Under the pieces are notes generated by a model, which worked only from the letters and a program-made list of their open reading frames with translations, was not told where the DNA came from and searched no databases. This document shows, in pieces, positions 7,085 through 16,172 of a DNA stretch of 64,000 bases. The stretch's first letter is position 1. The number at the start of each line of letters is the position of its first letter. Made by a program: the position numbers and the translations under genes. The stretch is from Paralcaligenes ureilyticus (GTDB lineage: Bacteria; Pseudomonadota; Gammaproteobacteria; Burkholderiales; Burkholderiaceae_B), in NCBI RefSeq assembly GCF_004346225.1, contig NZ_SMAJ01000001.1, positions 310,001-374,000 on the forward strand, given 5' to 3'.

Positions 7085-8488
7085 ATGCCAGCAGCCAGAA
7101 CACTATTTGAAAAAATTTGGCAACGTCACATTATTGCAGAACATGAGACCTCGGTGTTGCTTTACATTGACAAGCACTTGATCAATGAGGTCACCAGCCC
7201 CCAGGCGTTCGACGGACTGCGCACGACGGGCAGGAAGCCCTGGCGCCGCCAATCGGTGCTGGCGACGGCGGACCACAATATCCCCACGCTGAACCGCCGC
7301 GCCGGCATGCACAGCGAGATCGCGCAGCGGCAACTGGCCACTCTCGAGCGCAACTGCGAGGAGTATGGCCTCCAATACTATTCATTGACGGATGCGCGGC
7401 AGGGAATCCTGCACGTCGTGGCGCCGGAGCTGGGAGAGACTCTGCCGGGGATCACGATCGCCTGCGGCGATTCGCATACGACGACCCATGGGGCGTTCGC
7501 CACGCTCGCCTTTGGGATCGGCACGTCGGATATCGAGCAGGTTCTGGCCACGCAATGCCTGCAGGTGCCCAAATTGAAGACCATGAACGTCCGGCTTCAT
7601 GGCACCATGCGCGCGGGTGTCTATGCCAAGGATATTGCACTGGCTTTTCTGAGAAAGTTCGGTACCGACTGCGCGGCCGGCTGTGCGCTGGAGTTCTCGG
7701 GCAACGTCGTGTCCGGGCTAAGCATGGAAAGCAGAATGACGCTGTGCAATCTCGCGGCGGAGGCGGGCGCGCGGGTGGGCATCATCGGCGTCGACGACAT
7801 CACGATCGACTATCTCAAAGGGCGCCCGTCCAGCCCACAGGGCCATGAATGGGCTCTTGCAACCGAGTACTGGTCCACCTTGCATACCGACGACGGGGCA
7901 AAATTCGACCGCAATGTGGAGTTTGATGTCAGCGACGTGGCTCCGCAGGTCACATGGGGGACGACCCCCGCAATGACGGTGAGCTTGTTCGAAAGCGTGC
8001 CCGATCCCCGGAGCGCCGGAAACCTCGACGCCCAGCGCGCGGCGGCGCGCGCACTCGATTACATGGGCCTCAGGGCGGGTACGCCAATGCGTAGCATCCG
8101 CCTGGACAAGATCTTCATTGGTTCCTGCACCAATTCGAGGATTGAGGATCTGAGGATCGTGGCCGGCATCGTAAAGCGCCGCAAGGTCGCGGCCGGCATT
8201 CGGCAGGCATTGATCGTTCCCGGATCGGGCCTGGTGAAGCGGCAAGCCGAAGAAGAGGGCTTGCATGAAATATTCCTGGATGCCGGATTCGAGTGGCGCG
8301 ACGCCGGCTGCTCCATGTGCCTGGGAATGAATAACGATAGCCTCTCCGAAGGAGAGCGGTGCGCCTCGACGTCCAACCGCAATTTCGAAGGACGGCAGGG
8401 CCGGGGCGGACGTAGCCATCTGCTAAGCCCCGCCATCGCCGCGGCCACCGCCATTGCCGGGCGATTCGCGGCTCCGGAGGAAATCTAG
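7085..8488 (+). CDS. leuC: 3-isopropylmalate dehydratase large subunit (LeuC-type aconitase)
   Basis: A 467-residue large subunit of an isopropylmalate isomerase, an iron-sulfur aconitase-family enzyme that interconverts 2- and 3-isopropylmalate. The 4Fe-4S ligands are present: C348 (GSCTNSR), C409 and C412 (CSMCLGMN). So are the N-terminal TSPQAFDGLR and the C-terminal RCASTSNRNFEGRQGRGGR signature. Length is standard. The ATG at 7085 lacks a clear ribosome binding site, but no later start keeps the conserved N-terminus. Stop and leuD start are adjacent. An MFS carrier follows instead of leuB, and the gene has its own LysR regulator, so this may be a catabolic paralogue acting on a related alkylmalate. 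Confidence 0.92.
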   Translation: MPAARTLFEKIWQRHIIAEHETSVLLYIDKHLINEVTSPQAFDGLRTTGRKPWRRQSVLATADHNIPTLNRRAGMHSEIAQRQLATLERNCEEYGLQYYSLTDARQGILHVVAPELGETLPGITIACGDSHTTTHGAFATLAFGIGTSDIEQVLATQCLQVPKLKTMNVRLHGTMRAGVYAKDIALAFLRKFGTDCAAGCALEFSGNVVSGLSMESRMTLCNLAAEAGARVGIIGVDDITIDYLKGRPSSPQGHEWALATEYWSTLHTDDGAKFDRNVEFDVSDVAPQVTWGTTPAMTVSLFESVPDPRSAGNLDAQRAAARALDYMGLRAGTPMRSIRLDKIFIGSCTNSRIEDLRIVAGIVKRRKVAAGIRQALIVPGSGLVKRQAEEEGLHEIFLDAGFEWRDAGCSMCLGMNNDSLSEGERCASTSNRNFEGRQGRGGRSHLLSPAIAAATAIAGRFAAPEEI

Positions 8489-9133
8489 ATGGAACCGTTC
8501 GGGGAGGTTTTCTCACACGTCGTGCCCATAGACCGGACCAATGTCGATACCGACGCAATCCTGCCAAAGCAGTACATGGCCTTGACGACACGCACGGGAT
8601 TCGGGGATTTTCTGTTCGACAGCTGGCGCTACGAAGAGGCCGGCGCACCCGGCATCGACAATTCCAAGCGGACCCTGAAAGCGGACTTTGCGCTTAACGA
8701 CCCGCGATATAGGGGGGCAGGCATTCTCCTGGCCCGCCAGAACTTCGGCTGCGGCTCGAGCCGCGAGCACGCGGTATGGGCGTTGGCTCAATGGGGAGTT
8801 CGCGTTCTGATCGCCCCCAGCTTTGCAGATATCTTTTATGGAAATTGCTTCAAGAACGGGATCTTGCCCATCTGCCTGAGCGCGCCGGTCGTCTCGTCCC
8901 TGTTCGACGCCGTGCGGCGCGACGGACGGCTCGAATTGACCATCGACCTCCCGAACCAGAAAGTCATCGCACAGACTGTGGTCCATGAGTTTGATATCGA
9001 TCCGGCACGCAAGCGCGCGTTATTGCTCGGCATCGACGAGATCAGCGAAATTCTCGGCAAGCACCAGGACGCGCTGCAAGACTTCGAGCGCCGCAGGATG
9101 CGGCTGGAACCCTGGCTCGCCACCGAGAGATAG
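8489..9133 (+). CDS. leuD: 3-isopropylmalate dehydratase small subunit (LeuD)
   Basis: A 214-residue swivel-domain partner of LeuC. Typical signatures are NVDTDAILPKQY near the N-terminus, LLARQNFGCGSSREHAVWAL in the middle, and IAPSFADIFYGNCFKNGILP. The length matches the family. The ATG follows the leuC stop directly, so the two are cotranscribed and probably translationally coupled. The two subunits together form the active dehydratase. Whether it serves leucine synthesis or degradation of an imported acid cannot be decided from sequence, although the neighbouring carrier favours the latter. Confidence 0.92.
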   Translation: MEPFGEVFSHVVPIDRTNVDTDAILPKQYMALTTRTGFGDFLFDSWRYEEAGAPGIDNSKRTLKADFALNDPRYRGAGILLARQNFGCGSSREHAVWALAQWGVRVLIAPSFADIFYGNCFKNGILPICLSAPVVSSLFDAVRRDGRLELTIDLPNQKVIAQTVVHEFDIDPARKRALLLGIDEISEILGKHQDALQDFERRRMRLEPWLATER

Positions 9134-9191
9134 ACGAATCACCAAGTACTTCATCAATAGACAGCTTTTATACGGAGAGGAAGAGACAATT

Positions 9192-10511
9192 ATGGAATCA
9201 GTTCAGAACATACAGCTTGGAGGCATGCCGTGGTATTCGCGGCTGACGCCCAAGCATTGGAACACGTTGAAGGGCGCGTTTCTCGGATGGATATTCGACG
9301 GCTACGAGGCCTTGGCCCTGGTGATCGTCCTATCGCCGCTGCTTCATTCTGTGTTGACGCAGCAGCAGGCGGCATCCAAGCCGTTTTATGCCGGGTTGGT
9401 GATCGGCATTACATTGCTGGGATGGGGGGTTGGCGGTCTGGTCGGCGGGGTGCTTGCGGATTACATCGGACGCAAGCGCATGATGATGTGGTCGGTCTTT
9501 TTATACGCCGTGCTGACCGGCCTCACCGCATTCGCAGACTCCATCGCGACGCTTTGCCTATTACGGTTTCTGACCGGCCTGGCCATGGGCAGCGAGTGGA
9601 GCACAGGCATTGCCCTTGTGGCCGAAACGTGGCCCAAGGAAGCGCGAGCGAAAGGCGCCGGCTTTCTTCAATCCGGCTTCGGCTGGGGCACGCTGATTGC
9701 CGCGCTCGCCTGGTATATCCTGACATTGATCGACCCCTTCGGCGCGGAGAATTGGCGCGTCATGTTTGTCTTGGGCGCGCTGCCGGCGTTCTTTGTTCTC
9801 TACATCCGCCGCAGCATGGATGAATCCGAAGAATGGATTACCGCCATCCGCAACAAAGAGTGGGGAGCAACCGAGGCGTCTAGCGAAAAAGGCGGGAAAC
9901 GTCCCTTTACGCTGAAGCAGGTCTTCAGCGAACGCGAGGCCGTGCGCCGCATTCTGCTGACTTCGCTCCTTTCGGTGGTAAGTATCGCCGGGTGGTGGGC
10001 CGTATCAAGCTGGTTGCCGACCTACACTAGAGCCATTGCCGCAGCGGAGGGAAGCAGCCCTCACTGGGCTTCGTATGTGTCGTTCTTCTATACCGGCGGG
10101 GCAATCGTCGCCTATATGTTGTCGGGCTTCATAGCGGACGCCCTGGGCCGCCGGTGGTTTCTTTTCCTTACCTTCGCGGGGTCGCTCGCCGTGACAGTTC
10201 TGGTGTACGGCTATGTGTCCACCGTTGCTCAGATGCTCGTGCTTGCCCCCATAAACGGCTTCTTTACGCTGGGATGCGCGTTCGCCTGGCTGGCAATCTA
10301 CCCTGTGGAACTGTTCAATACCTCGGTGCGATCCACGGCCGTCGGCTTCGTATTCAACTCCGCGCGCCTCATTGCCTGGTGCTTTCCGATCGCCGCAGGC
10401 GTGATGATCAAGGCTTTCGGTGGAATCGCGCCCACGGCTCTGGCTTTTGGATCGATCTACGCCATCGGCCTGATCGTGCCGTGGTTTTTGCCGGAGACCG
10501 TCGAGAGGTGA
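9192..10511 (+). CDS. MFS transporter, probable organic-acid/H+ symporter
   Basis: A 439-residue polytopic membrane protein of the major facilitator superfamily. It carries the loop 2-3 signature GGVLADYIGRKRMM and paired blocks of hydrophobic helices with a central polar loop (about residues 205-235). The opening TPKHWNTLKGAFLGWIFDGYE with an acidic residue in helix 1 resembles carboxylate symporters of the lactate/aromatic-acid groups. The ATG at 9192 follows GGAGAGGAAG. The gene is 58 bp after leuD and before a strong terminator, so it closes the operon. It likely imports the acid acted on by LeuCD; the exact substrate is unknown. Confidence 0.88.
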   Translation: MESVQNIQLGGMPWYSRLTPKHWNTLKGAFLGWIFDGYEALALVIVLSPLLHSVLTQQQAASKPFYAGLVIGITLLGWGVGGLVGGVLADYIGRKRMMMWSVFLYAVLTGLTAFADSIATLCLLRFLTGLAMGSEWSTGIALVAETWPKEARAKGAGFLQSGFGWGTLIAALAWYILTLIDPFGAENWRVMFVLGALPAFFVLYIRRSMDESEEWITAIRNKEWGATEASSEKGGKRPFTLKQVFSEREAVRRILLTSLLSVVSIAGWWAVSSWLPTYTRAIAAAEGSSPHWASYVSFFYTGGAIVAYMLSGFIADALGRRWFLFLTFAGSLAVTVLVYGYVSTVAQMLVLAPINGFFTLGCAFAWLAIYPVELFNTSVRSTAVGFVFNSARLIAWCFPIAAGVMIKAFGGIAPTALAFGSIYAIGLIVPWFLPETVER

Positions 10512-10561
10512 TGCGCCGGGGAATAAACCGCAGGTCTCACCGGGTTTTGTGAGCTGCGGCC

Positions 10562-10590
10562 AACGCCGATCCTGATGGGTCGGCGTTTTT
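10562..10590 (+). terminator. Rho-independent terminator after the MFS gene
   Basis: ACGCCGA pairs with TCGGCGT across a short loop, and the stem is followed by a run of T residues (GGCGTTTTT). It ends the leuC-leuD-MFS operon. The rest of the 10512-10850 gap holds the promoter at 10781 and no coding frame. Confidence 0.8.
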
Positions 10591-10780
10591 GTTTCCGGCG
10601 CCATCAGCTCAAAGCCCCCTCGCGACACCGACATGGGCTCCGCCCAACTAGGATTAACCCTAGATTTCCCAAAATCACCGCCCTAGTAAAAACCCGCGCA
10701 TTCTCCATCGTCCCCTGCCACAAAGCCTTCAATCCACCCATCCTATAACCTTTCAGAATATGGCATTCAAATAAAAGACT

Positions 10781-10809
10781 TTGACGCATATCATCACCGA
10801 ATCTAGCAT
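10781..10809 (+). promoter_or_regulatory. Sigma-70-like promoter for the peptide-type binding protein
   Basis: TTGACG (10781-10786) and TAGCAT (10804-10809) are separated by 17 bp, which predicts a start near 10816. The ATG of the substrate-binding protein is at 10851 with GAGG just upstream. Confidence 0.55.
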
Positions 10810-10850
10810 GTGCCACTACAGCCCCGAACCACCTAGATTGAGGACCCACC

Positions 10851-12416
10851 ATGAAACTGAATCTACTGCCAGCCCTGACCCTGGTCGCGCTCGGCCTCTG
10901 TGCCGGCCCACTGGCATCGGCCTATGCCCAGGACAATCGCCCCATGCTGCGCATGAGCTCTGGACAAGCCGATAACGGGACGCTCGATCCGGATCGCGCA
11001 ACCACTACCGCCGACCTGGGCGTGGTCAGCGAGATATTCAACGCACTGGTTCGCTTCCCGCCCGGCAGCGCCGACCCCACCAAACTTGAGCCGGATCTGG
11101 CCGAAAGCTGGAACGTATCGGACAACGGCAAGGTCTGGACCTTTCATTTGCGCAAGGGCGTGCAATTTCATGGCGGCTATGGCGAACTCACTGCCGCGGA
11201 CGTGGTTTACTCCCTTGAGCGCGCTGCCGACCCCAAGCGTTCAAGCTTTGCGTCAAATTTCGCTGGTGTAGACAAGACTGAGGCTCCGGACGATTACACG
11301 GTGCGTGTCACGCTGAAGTACCCCGACACACGCTTCCTGGATCGCGTATCCGACTACCACGGCGGCTATATCATCAGCAAGAAGGCCGCCGAGAAGCTGG
11401 GTACCCAATTCGGGGCCTCGCCCATAGGTACCGGCCCCTTTGCTTTCGGCGAACATATCACCCAGCAGTACGTGAAGCTGGTGGCCAACGACAAGTACTA
11501 TCGCGGCAAGCCCAAAGTCGCAGGCATCATATACCGCATGATTCCCTCCGATAGCGCTCGCCAACTGGCATTCGACTCGGGCGAATTGGACCTTATTTAT
11601 GGCAAACGGGAACAACGCTGGGTAGAGCAAGCACGCAAGCGTGGCTATAACGTTGATATTTTTGATCCGGCGGAATTCCGCATTCTGCACCTGAATCGCC
11701 AATTCAAACCGCTGAATAACCTCAAGGTACGCCAGGCCATTGCAGCCGCCGTCGATGTCGACCAAATCATGAAGTATGTCGGCAAGGATGTCGCGGCCAA
11801 GGGCTGCTCTGTCGTGCCCGACGGCTACCTGGGACACGACTGCAGTGCCGACGCCTATGTACACGACGTAGCCAAAGCCAAGAAGTTGCTGGCCGAGGCG
11901 GGTTACCCCAAGGGAATCGAACTCAAGTCGATAGTCTCGAATATTTCTGCCCAGCAACCCATCATGGAAATCGTGCAGGCGCAATTGGCTGAAGCAGGCA
12001 TCACGCTGGATATGGAAGTGGTGGACCACGCCACCTACCAGGCGCGCAGCCGCAAGGATCAGAGCGCCATCGTCTTCTACGGCGCCGCCCGATTCCCAAA
12101 TGCCGATGCCTATTTGTCCGAGTTTTTCGACTCCGCGTCGGAGATAGGCTCACCCACAGCCATGTCGAACTTCTCGCACTGCTCGGTTGGTGATGCAGAC
12201 ATACGCGCTGCCCGTATCGAGCCCGACCCGGTCAGGCAGCTCGCGCTTTGGAAGGACGCCCAGCGCAAGATTCATGACGATGTCTGCGGCGTTCCGCTGT
12301 TTGGTCTGAAGCAGGTGTGGGTTCACTCCAGCAAGATGCACTACGGCTACGACCTGAAGGGTTCGATGAATCTGGCGCCGCCCATTACCGAAAAGACCAC
12401 ACTCGACACCAAATAA
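10851..12416 (+). CDS. ABC transporter substrate-binding protein, dipeptide/oligopeptide (family 5) type
   Basis: A 521-residue periplasmic solute-binding protein. A Sec signal peptide is visible (MKLNLLPALTLVALGLCAGP, cleaved near SAYAQ). The mature protein has the family-5 landmarks PDLAESWNVSDNGKVWTFHL, the FHGG and TAADVVYSLERA segments, and IGTGPF. It delivers substrate to the DppBCDF-type genes at 17308-21108. A minus-strand LysR gene lies between it and the rest of the cluster, so it has its own promoter (10781). Family-5 proteins bind peptides but also opines, sugars and other small molecules, and the linked oxidases suggest an opine-like or N-substituted amino acid. Confidence 0.9.
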   Translation: MKLNLLPALTLVALGLCAGPLASAYAQDNRPMLRMSSGQADNGTLDPDRATTTADLGVVSEIFNALVRFPPGSADPTKLEPDLAESWNVSDNGKVWTFHLRKGVQFHGGYGELTAADVVYSLERAADPKRSSFASNFAGVDKTEAPDDYTVRVTLKYPDTRFLDRVSDYHGGYIISKKAAEKLGTQFGASPIGTGPFAFGEHITQQYVKLVANDKYYRGKPKVAGIIYRMIPSDSARQLAFDSGELDLIYGKREQRWVEQARKRGYNVDIFDPAEFRILHLNRQFKPLNNLKVRQAIAAAVDVDQIMKYVGKDVAAKGCSVVPDGYLGHDCSADAYVHDVAKAKKLLAEAGYPKGIELKSIVSNISAQQPIMEIVQAQLAEAGITLDMEVVDHATYQARSRKDQSAIVFYGAARFPNADAYLSEFFDSASEIGSPTAMSNFSHCSVGDADIRAARIEPDPVRQLALWKDAQRKIHDDVCGVPLFGLKQVWVHSSKMHYGYDLKGSMNLAPPITEKTTLDTK

Positions 12417-12427
12417 GCGGGAAGCCG

Positions 12428-13345
12428 TCACACATTATGGAACGACTCATCCGATACCTGTTGTGCCACGCGCCGGGCCACGTCCACGAAAGCTTCGACC
12501 AGGCTTGCATTGCGGGCGGCACCCACGCGGCACAACTGAAAAGTGGACACGAGCTCCGGATCGAAACGGCGCAGAACAATGCGTTTGCCTACCCATTCCG
12601 CGAACAATGGGTGCACCAGCGACACACCCAGCCCCGCCGCAACAAACTCGCACACCGTGGACGCCGTCACGGCATTGAGCACGGGGTTCAGGCGCGCCCC
12701 CGCGGCACTGAAAGCCTCCTTCACCAGTTTGTCTGTCAGGCTGACGGATTCAAACGTTATAAAGGGAACGTTATCCAGATCCTTGGCGCGGATTACACGC
12801 TTCTGCGTCAACGAATGGTTCAAGGGCAACGCGCAGAACAAAGGCGAAGAAAGCATGGGCTCCCGATCGATATAGGGATTCTCGACAGCATTGCTCACCA
12901 AAGCCACGTCAATCTGCCTGGCTACCAGCCAGTCCGCCAGGAATTGGGAGCTGCGTGTATGGATGGACACATGGACGCCGGGATGGGCCTTGATGAAGTC
13001 CATGGTGACACGGCGCACGAACGAGCCGGACAGCGCAGGCATGACGCCTATGCACAACTGCCGCTGCTCGTCACGGCGAATCGAGTCTACAGCGTCCTCG
13101 AGCTGATGCAGGCCGACAAAGATACGGTCGATTTCTTCGTACAGGCGCATGCCGTGGGGTGTAGGCGCCAGCTTGCCTTTAACGCGCTCGAACAAGGCCA
13201 GGCCTGTGTCTTCCTCAAGTTTCATCAGCAGCTTGCTGACTGCGGGCTGGGAAACGAACAGGGCATCCGCCGCCCGATTGACCGTGCCCTGCTCGATCAC
13301 GGCTTTGAAAGCTTCGACTTGGCGCAGGTTCAGTGATTTTTTCAT
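12428..13345 (-). CDS. LysR-family transcriptional regulator
   Basis: A 305-residue LysR-type regulator starting at the ATG 13345 (MKKSLNLRQVEAFKAVIEQG). The HTH contains TVNRAADALFVSQPAVSK, followed by a two-lobed effector domain. Only 22 bp separate its start from that of the divergent flavoprotein at 13368, so the promoters of both must lie within coding DNA or overlap tightly. It is convergent with the binding protein (11-bp gap). It most likely controls the whole 10.8-22.5 kb catabolic cluster. The effector is unknown. Confidence 0.92.
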   Translation of the reverse strand: MKKSLNLRQVEAFKAVIEQGTVNRAADALFVSQPAVSKLLMKLEEDTGLALFERVKGKLAPTPHGMRLYEEIDRIFVGLHQLEDAVDSIRRDEQRQLCIGVMPALSGSFVRRVTMDFIKAHPGVHVSIHTRSSQFLADWLVARQIDVALVSNAVENPYIDREPMLSSPLFCALPLNHSLTQKRVIRAKDLDNVPFITFESVSLTDKLVKEAFSAAGARLNPVLNAVTASTVCEFVAAGLGVSLVHPLFAEWVGKRIVLRRFDPELVSTFQLCRVGAARNASLVEAFVDVARRVAQQVSDESFHNV

Positions 13346-13367
13346 ACACCCATCCAAAAGTACGCGA

Positions 13368-14501
13368 ATGACCAAACTGGAATCTTATGACGTAATCGTG
13401 ATTGGCGCCGGCATGGTGGGCGCAGCCATTGCCTACGGCCTGGCCGGGCGGGGCCGCGACGTCCTGGTTCTGGATGGCGCCGATACCGACTACCGGGCCG
13501 CCAAGGCCAACTTCGGCCTGGTCTGGGTGCAGGGCAAGGGGTACGACGCCCCCGCCTACCAGAAACTGTCGCGCCACTCAGTACGATTGTGGCCGGAGTT
13601 TGCCCTGAACCTGGAGCATGAAACCGGCGTGGCCCTTGATTACGAAAACCGGGGCGGCCTGCACTTTTGCCTGGGTGAACAGGAATGGGCTCAACGCCGG
13701 GCCAGATTGGACGCCTGGCATGTGCAGGCCGCGGACGAACCGCCCTATACCCGCATGCTGGACCGGGAGCAATTGCAGGCCATGTTGCCCGGTGTGCGCT
13801 TGGGCCCTGATGTAAGCGGCGCAAGCCTGGGGAAGACCGATGGTCACGTCAACCCGCTCAAGCTTCTTATCGCTCTTCATAAGGGCTTGATGCGGCGCGG
13901 GGCAACAATCCTGGGGAACCGCCCTGCCACAGGCATTACGGCACTGACAGGCGGCGGCTTCTCCGTCACGGCCGGAGGCGAACGTTATGAAGGCGCGCAA
14001 GTAGTCATTGCCGCGGGCCTGGGTTCCGCGAGCTTGGGCCGCATGGTGGGCCTGGATGTCCCGCTGCGTCCCCAACGTGGCCAGCTCCTGGTTACAGAAC
14101 GGCTGCGTCCGCTGCTTCCCCTGCCGGCCAGCGGCATACGTCAGACAGCGGAAGGCACCGTCATGATTGGTGTGACGCAGGAAAATGTCGGCTACGACTT
14201 GCACACGACCTCCAGTGCGGCGGCGCGCATGACCCACAACGCCTTGCGCATACTGCCCGACCTTGCGCAGGCGCGCCTGGTACGGCATTGGTCGTGCCTG
14301 CGCATCCTGACGCCGGACGGCTGCCCGGTCTATGCCGGCTCTATTTCCCATCCCGGCGCCTGGATAGCAGTTTGCCATTCCGGCGTAACCCTGGCCGCGT
14401 TTCATGCCGGCCCCCTTTCGGACTGCCTGCACGATTCGACGTTAACGGCCAACCTGGATTTCTTTCACCATGAGCGATTCGATGTTTCGACAACTGCTTG
14501 A
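13368..14501 (+). CDS. FAD-dependent D-amino-acid-oxidase-fold oxidoreductase (beta-type subunit)
   Basis: A 377-residue flavoprotein of the DAO/glycine-oxidase superfamily. The dinucleotide-binding motif GAGMVG is at residues 13-18, a substrate-domain segment GASLGKTDGHVNPLK lies in the middle, and the C-terminus has the usual late FAD region. It lacks a signal peptide and would oxidise a primary or secondary amine in the cytoplasm. The 3' end overlaps the 2Fe-2S gene by 32 bp, which suggests the products form a complex, as in opine oxidases and D-hydroxyproline dehydrogenase. A second beta-type protein occurs at 16169, so this operon has two candidate catalytic subunits. Confidence 0.85.
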   Translation: MTKLESYDVIVIGAGMVGAAIAYGLAGRGRDVLVLDGADTDYRAAKANFGLVWVQGKGYDAPAYQKLSRHSVRLWPEFALNLEHETGVALDYENRGGLHFCLGEQEWAQRRARLDAWHVQAADEPPYTRMLDREQLQAMLPGVRLGPDVSGASLGKTDGHVNPLKLLIALHKGLMRRGATILGNRPATGITALTGGGFSVTAGGERYEGAQVVIAAGLGSASLGRMVGLDVPLRPQRGQLLVTERLRPLLPLPASGIRQTAEGTVMIGVTQENVGYDLHTTSSAAARMTHNALRILPDLAQARLVRHWSCLRILTPDGCPVYAGSISHPGAWIAVCHSGVTLAAFHAGPLSDCLHDSTLTANLDFFHHERFDVSTTA

Positions 14502-14775
14502 TTCCGGCGCGCAAGCGCTCACCCTCTATATCGATGGCCACGCCGTCAAGGCACAGCCCGGCGATACCGTCGCGGCCGTGATGCTGCGCCAGGATTCTCC
14601 CGTAACCCGCACAACGCCTGTGCTGGGCAATCCACGTGCACCGTATTGCATGATGGGTGTGTGCTTCGAATGCCTGGCGATCGTGGATGGCGTGGCGTCG
14701 ACCCAAACCTGCATGCTGCCCGTGCGCGAGGGCATGCAGGTCGAACGTCAACATGGCAAACGGAGCATCGTATGA
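14470..14775 (+). CDS. Small 2Fe-2S ferredoxin-like (gamma) subunit of an opine-oxidase-like complex
   Basis: A 101-residue plant-type 2Fe-2S protein. The cluster ligands are C60, C65, C68 (PYCMMGVCFECL) and C81 (TQTCMLPV). It matches the N-terminal Fer2 module of sarcosine oxidase alpha and the stand-alone gamma subunits of HcnA, octopine oxidase and D-hydroxyproline dehydrogenase types. It overlaps the preceding flavoprotein by 32 bp and the next gene by ATGA. Its role would be electron transfer within the complex. Confidence 0.88.
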   Translation: MSDSMFRQLLDSGAQALTLYIDGHAVKAQPGDTVAAVMLRQDSPVTRTTPVLGNPRAPYCMMGVCFECLAIVDGVASTQTCMLPVREGMQVERQHGKRSIV

Positions 14776-16172
14776 ACGAAAAGATCGACTTGCTTATTGT
14801 TGGGGCGGGCCCGGCCGGCATGCAGGCCGCGATCCAGGCCCGAAGTCATGGCTTGAGCGTGCTGGTGGCCGACGATCAGCCGGCCCCCGGCGGGCAGATA
14901 TGGCGTGCCGTAGAACGCGTTGCCGATCAGGCTACCGGTGCTATTCTGGGAGAGGACTACCGCGCGGGCGCGGCGGTGGCTCGCAACTTCCGCGGCTGCG
15001 GCGCAGACTACCGCCCGTTGACCCAAGTGTGGCAAATAGAACAGGGTTGGCATGTGTACATGACCCAAGGCGAGAAAGCGACCGTCGTGCAGGCGGACAA
15101 TATTCTGCTGGCTACCGGCGCCCAGGAGCGGCCTGCCCCCTTCCCCGGCTGGACCCTGCCCGGCGTCATGACAGTCGGGGCGGCTCAAATCCTGCTCAAG
15201 ACATCGAACCAGGTTCCCGCAGACCCGGTATGGATCGCAGGCAGCGGCCCACTGGTACTGTTGTACATCAAGCAACTACTCCAGGCAGGCGGCAAGGTAG
15301 CTGGTTGGCTGGATACTTCACCTAAAGACAGCACACGTCGCGGCATGCCGTATTTCCTGTCCGCGATGCGCAACTGGCGCGACCTGCGCAAAGGCTATCG
15401 CTGGCTACAGGCTATCCAAAGGGCGGGAGTTCCCGTACATCGAGGCGTAGCCCAATTCCGCGCTGAAGGCGATGACCGTGTGTCGGAGATCGTCTTTTCC
15501 GCCGGCAACGGCCCGGAACAGCGCGTGCCGGCCAAGCTATTGCTGGTCCACGAAGGTGTGGTGCCCTCCATTCATATGAGCAGTGCCATCGAGTGCCGGC
15601 ACGCGTGGGTCGACAGCCAGCGCTGTTTCGCGCCGCATGTGGACGCCTGGGGCGCAACAAACCAGCCGGGTATCTACGTTGCGGGCGATGGCGCGGGTAT
15701 CGCCGGAGCGCGCGCGGCCGGCTTGCGTGGCCAGCTTGCAGGCCTTGCCATTGCAGTACGCGCCGGCAAGGTGACCACGGCAAACGCCGATGCGCTGGCC
15801 GGGCCGTTACGCAAGCAGTTGGTGCGCGAGCTGGCTCTACGGCCCATGCTCGATGCCATGTACCCACCGCGCGCCAATACGGCATCGCCCTCCGACGACA
15901 CCATTGTGTGCCGATGCGAGGAGCTCACGGCTGGGGACATACGCGCCGCCGCGAAGCTGGGCCAGCCGGGGCCGAACCAGATCAAATCCTTTACCCGCGC
16001 CGGCATGGGCCCCTGCCAGGGACGCCAATGCGGCTATACCATTGCCCATATTTTGGCCGAAGCTCAGCAACGCCCTGTTTCAGAGGTGGGCTTTTATCGC
16101 ATCCGCCCACCGCTGAAGCCGCTGACACTGGGCGAGCTGGCTTCCCTGACCGACGAGGCAGCCTCGCGATGA
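14772..16172 (+). CDS. FAD/NAD-binding alpha subunit of an opine-oxidase-like complex
   Basis: A 466-residue protein with an N-terminal FAD motif GAGPAG (11-16), a second nucleotide-binding region in the middle (ATGAQERPAPFPGWTLPG), and a C-terminal BFD-like 2Fe-2S module with C380, C382, C415 and C420, closing with RPPLKPLTLGELA. This is the OoxA/NoxA and HcnB layout. It lacks the folate-binding domain of true sarcosine oxidase alpha. The ATG at 14772 overlaps the gamma stop. With the gamma subunit and one or both beta subunits it would form a membrane-associated or soluble amine dehydrogenase passing electrons to a quinone or oxygen. Confidence 0.88.
   Translation: MNEKIDLLIVGAGPAGMQAAIQARSHGLSVLVADDQPAPGGQIWRAVERVADQATGAILGEDYRAGAAVARNFRGCGADYRPLTQVWQIEQGWHVYMTQGEKATVVQADNILLATGAQERPAPFPGWTLPGVMTVGAAQILLKTSNQVPADPVWIAGSGPLVLLYIKQLLQAGGKVAGWLDTSPKDSTRRGMPYFLSAMRNWRDLRKGYRWLQAIQRAGVPVHRGVAQFRAEGDDRVSEIVFSAGNGPEQRVPAKLLLVHEGVVPSIHMSSAIECRHAWVDSQRCFAPHVDAWGATNQPGIYVAGDGAGIAGARAAGLRGQLAGLAIAVRAGKVTTANADALAGPLRKQLVRELALRPMLDAMYPPRANTASPSDDTIVCRCEELTAGDIRAAAKLGQPGPNQIKSFTRAGMGPCQGRQCGYTIAHILAEAQQRPVSEVGFYRIRPPLKPLTLGELASLTDEAASR

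Noticed and set aside
7057-7087. TTGAAT and TATAAA with 17-bp spacing just before leuC
   Set aside because: The -10 overlaps the only sensible leuC start codon. A message starting there would lack the N-terminus, so I treat it as chance, although it could be real if leuC begins elsewhere.
8985-9191. 69-codon extension of the MFS gene into leuD
   Set aside because: It is out of frame with the real leuD. The ATG at 9192 has a clear ribosome binding site.
15593-16168. 192-codon N-terminal extension of the flavoprotein at 16169
   Set aside because: It overlaps the alpha subunit gene and has no family similarity. The ATG at 16169 starts the FAD fold and overlaps the stop by 4 bp.
14772-16172. 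Sarcosine oxidase alpha subunit identity
   Set aside because: It is about half the length, lacks the folate-binding GcvT domain and carries a BFD-like cluster typical of opine-oxidase A subunits.
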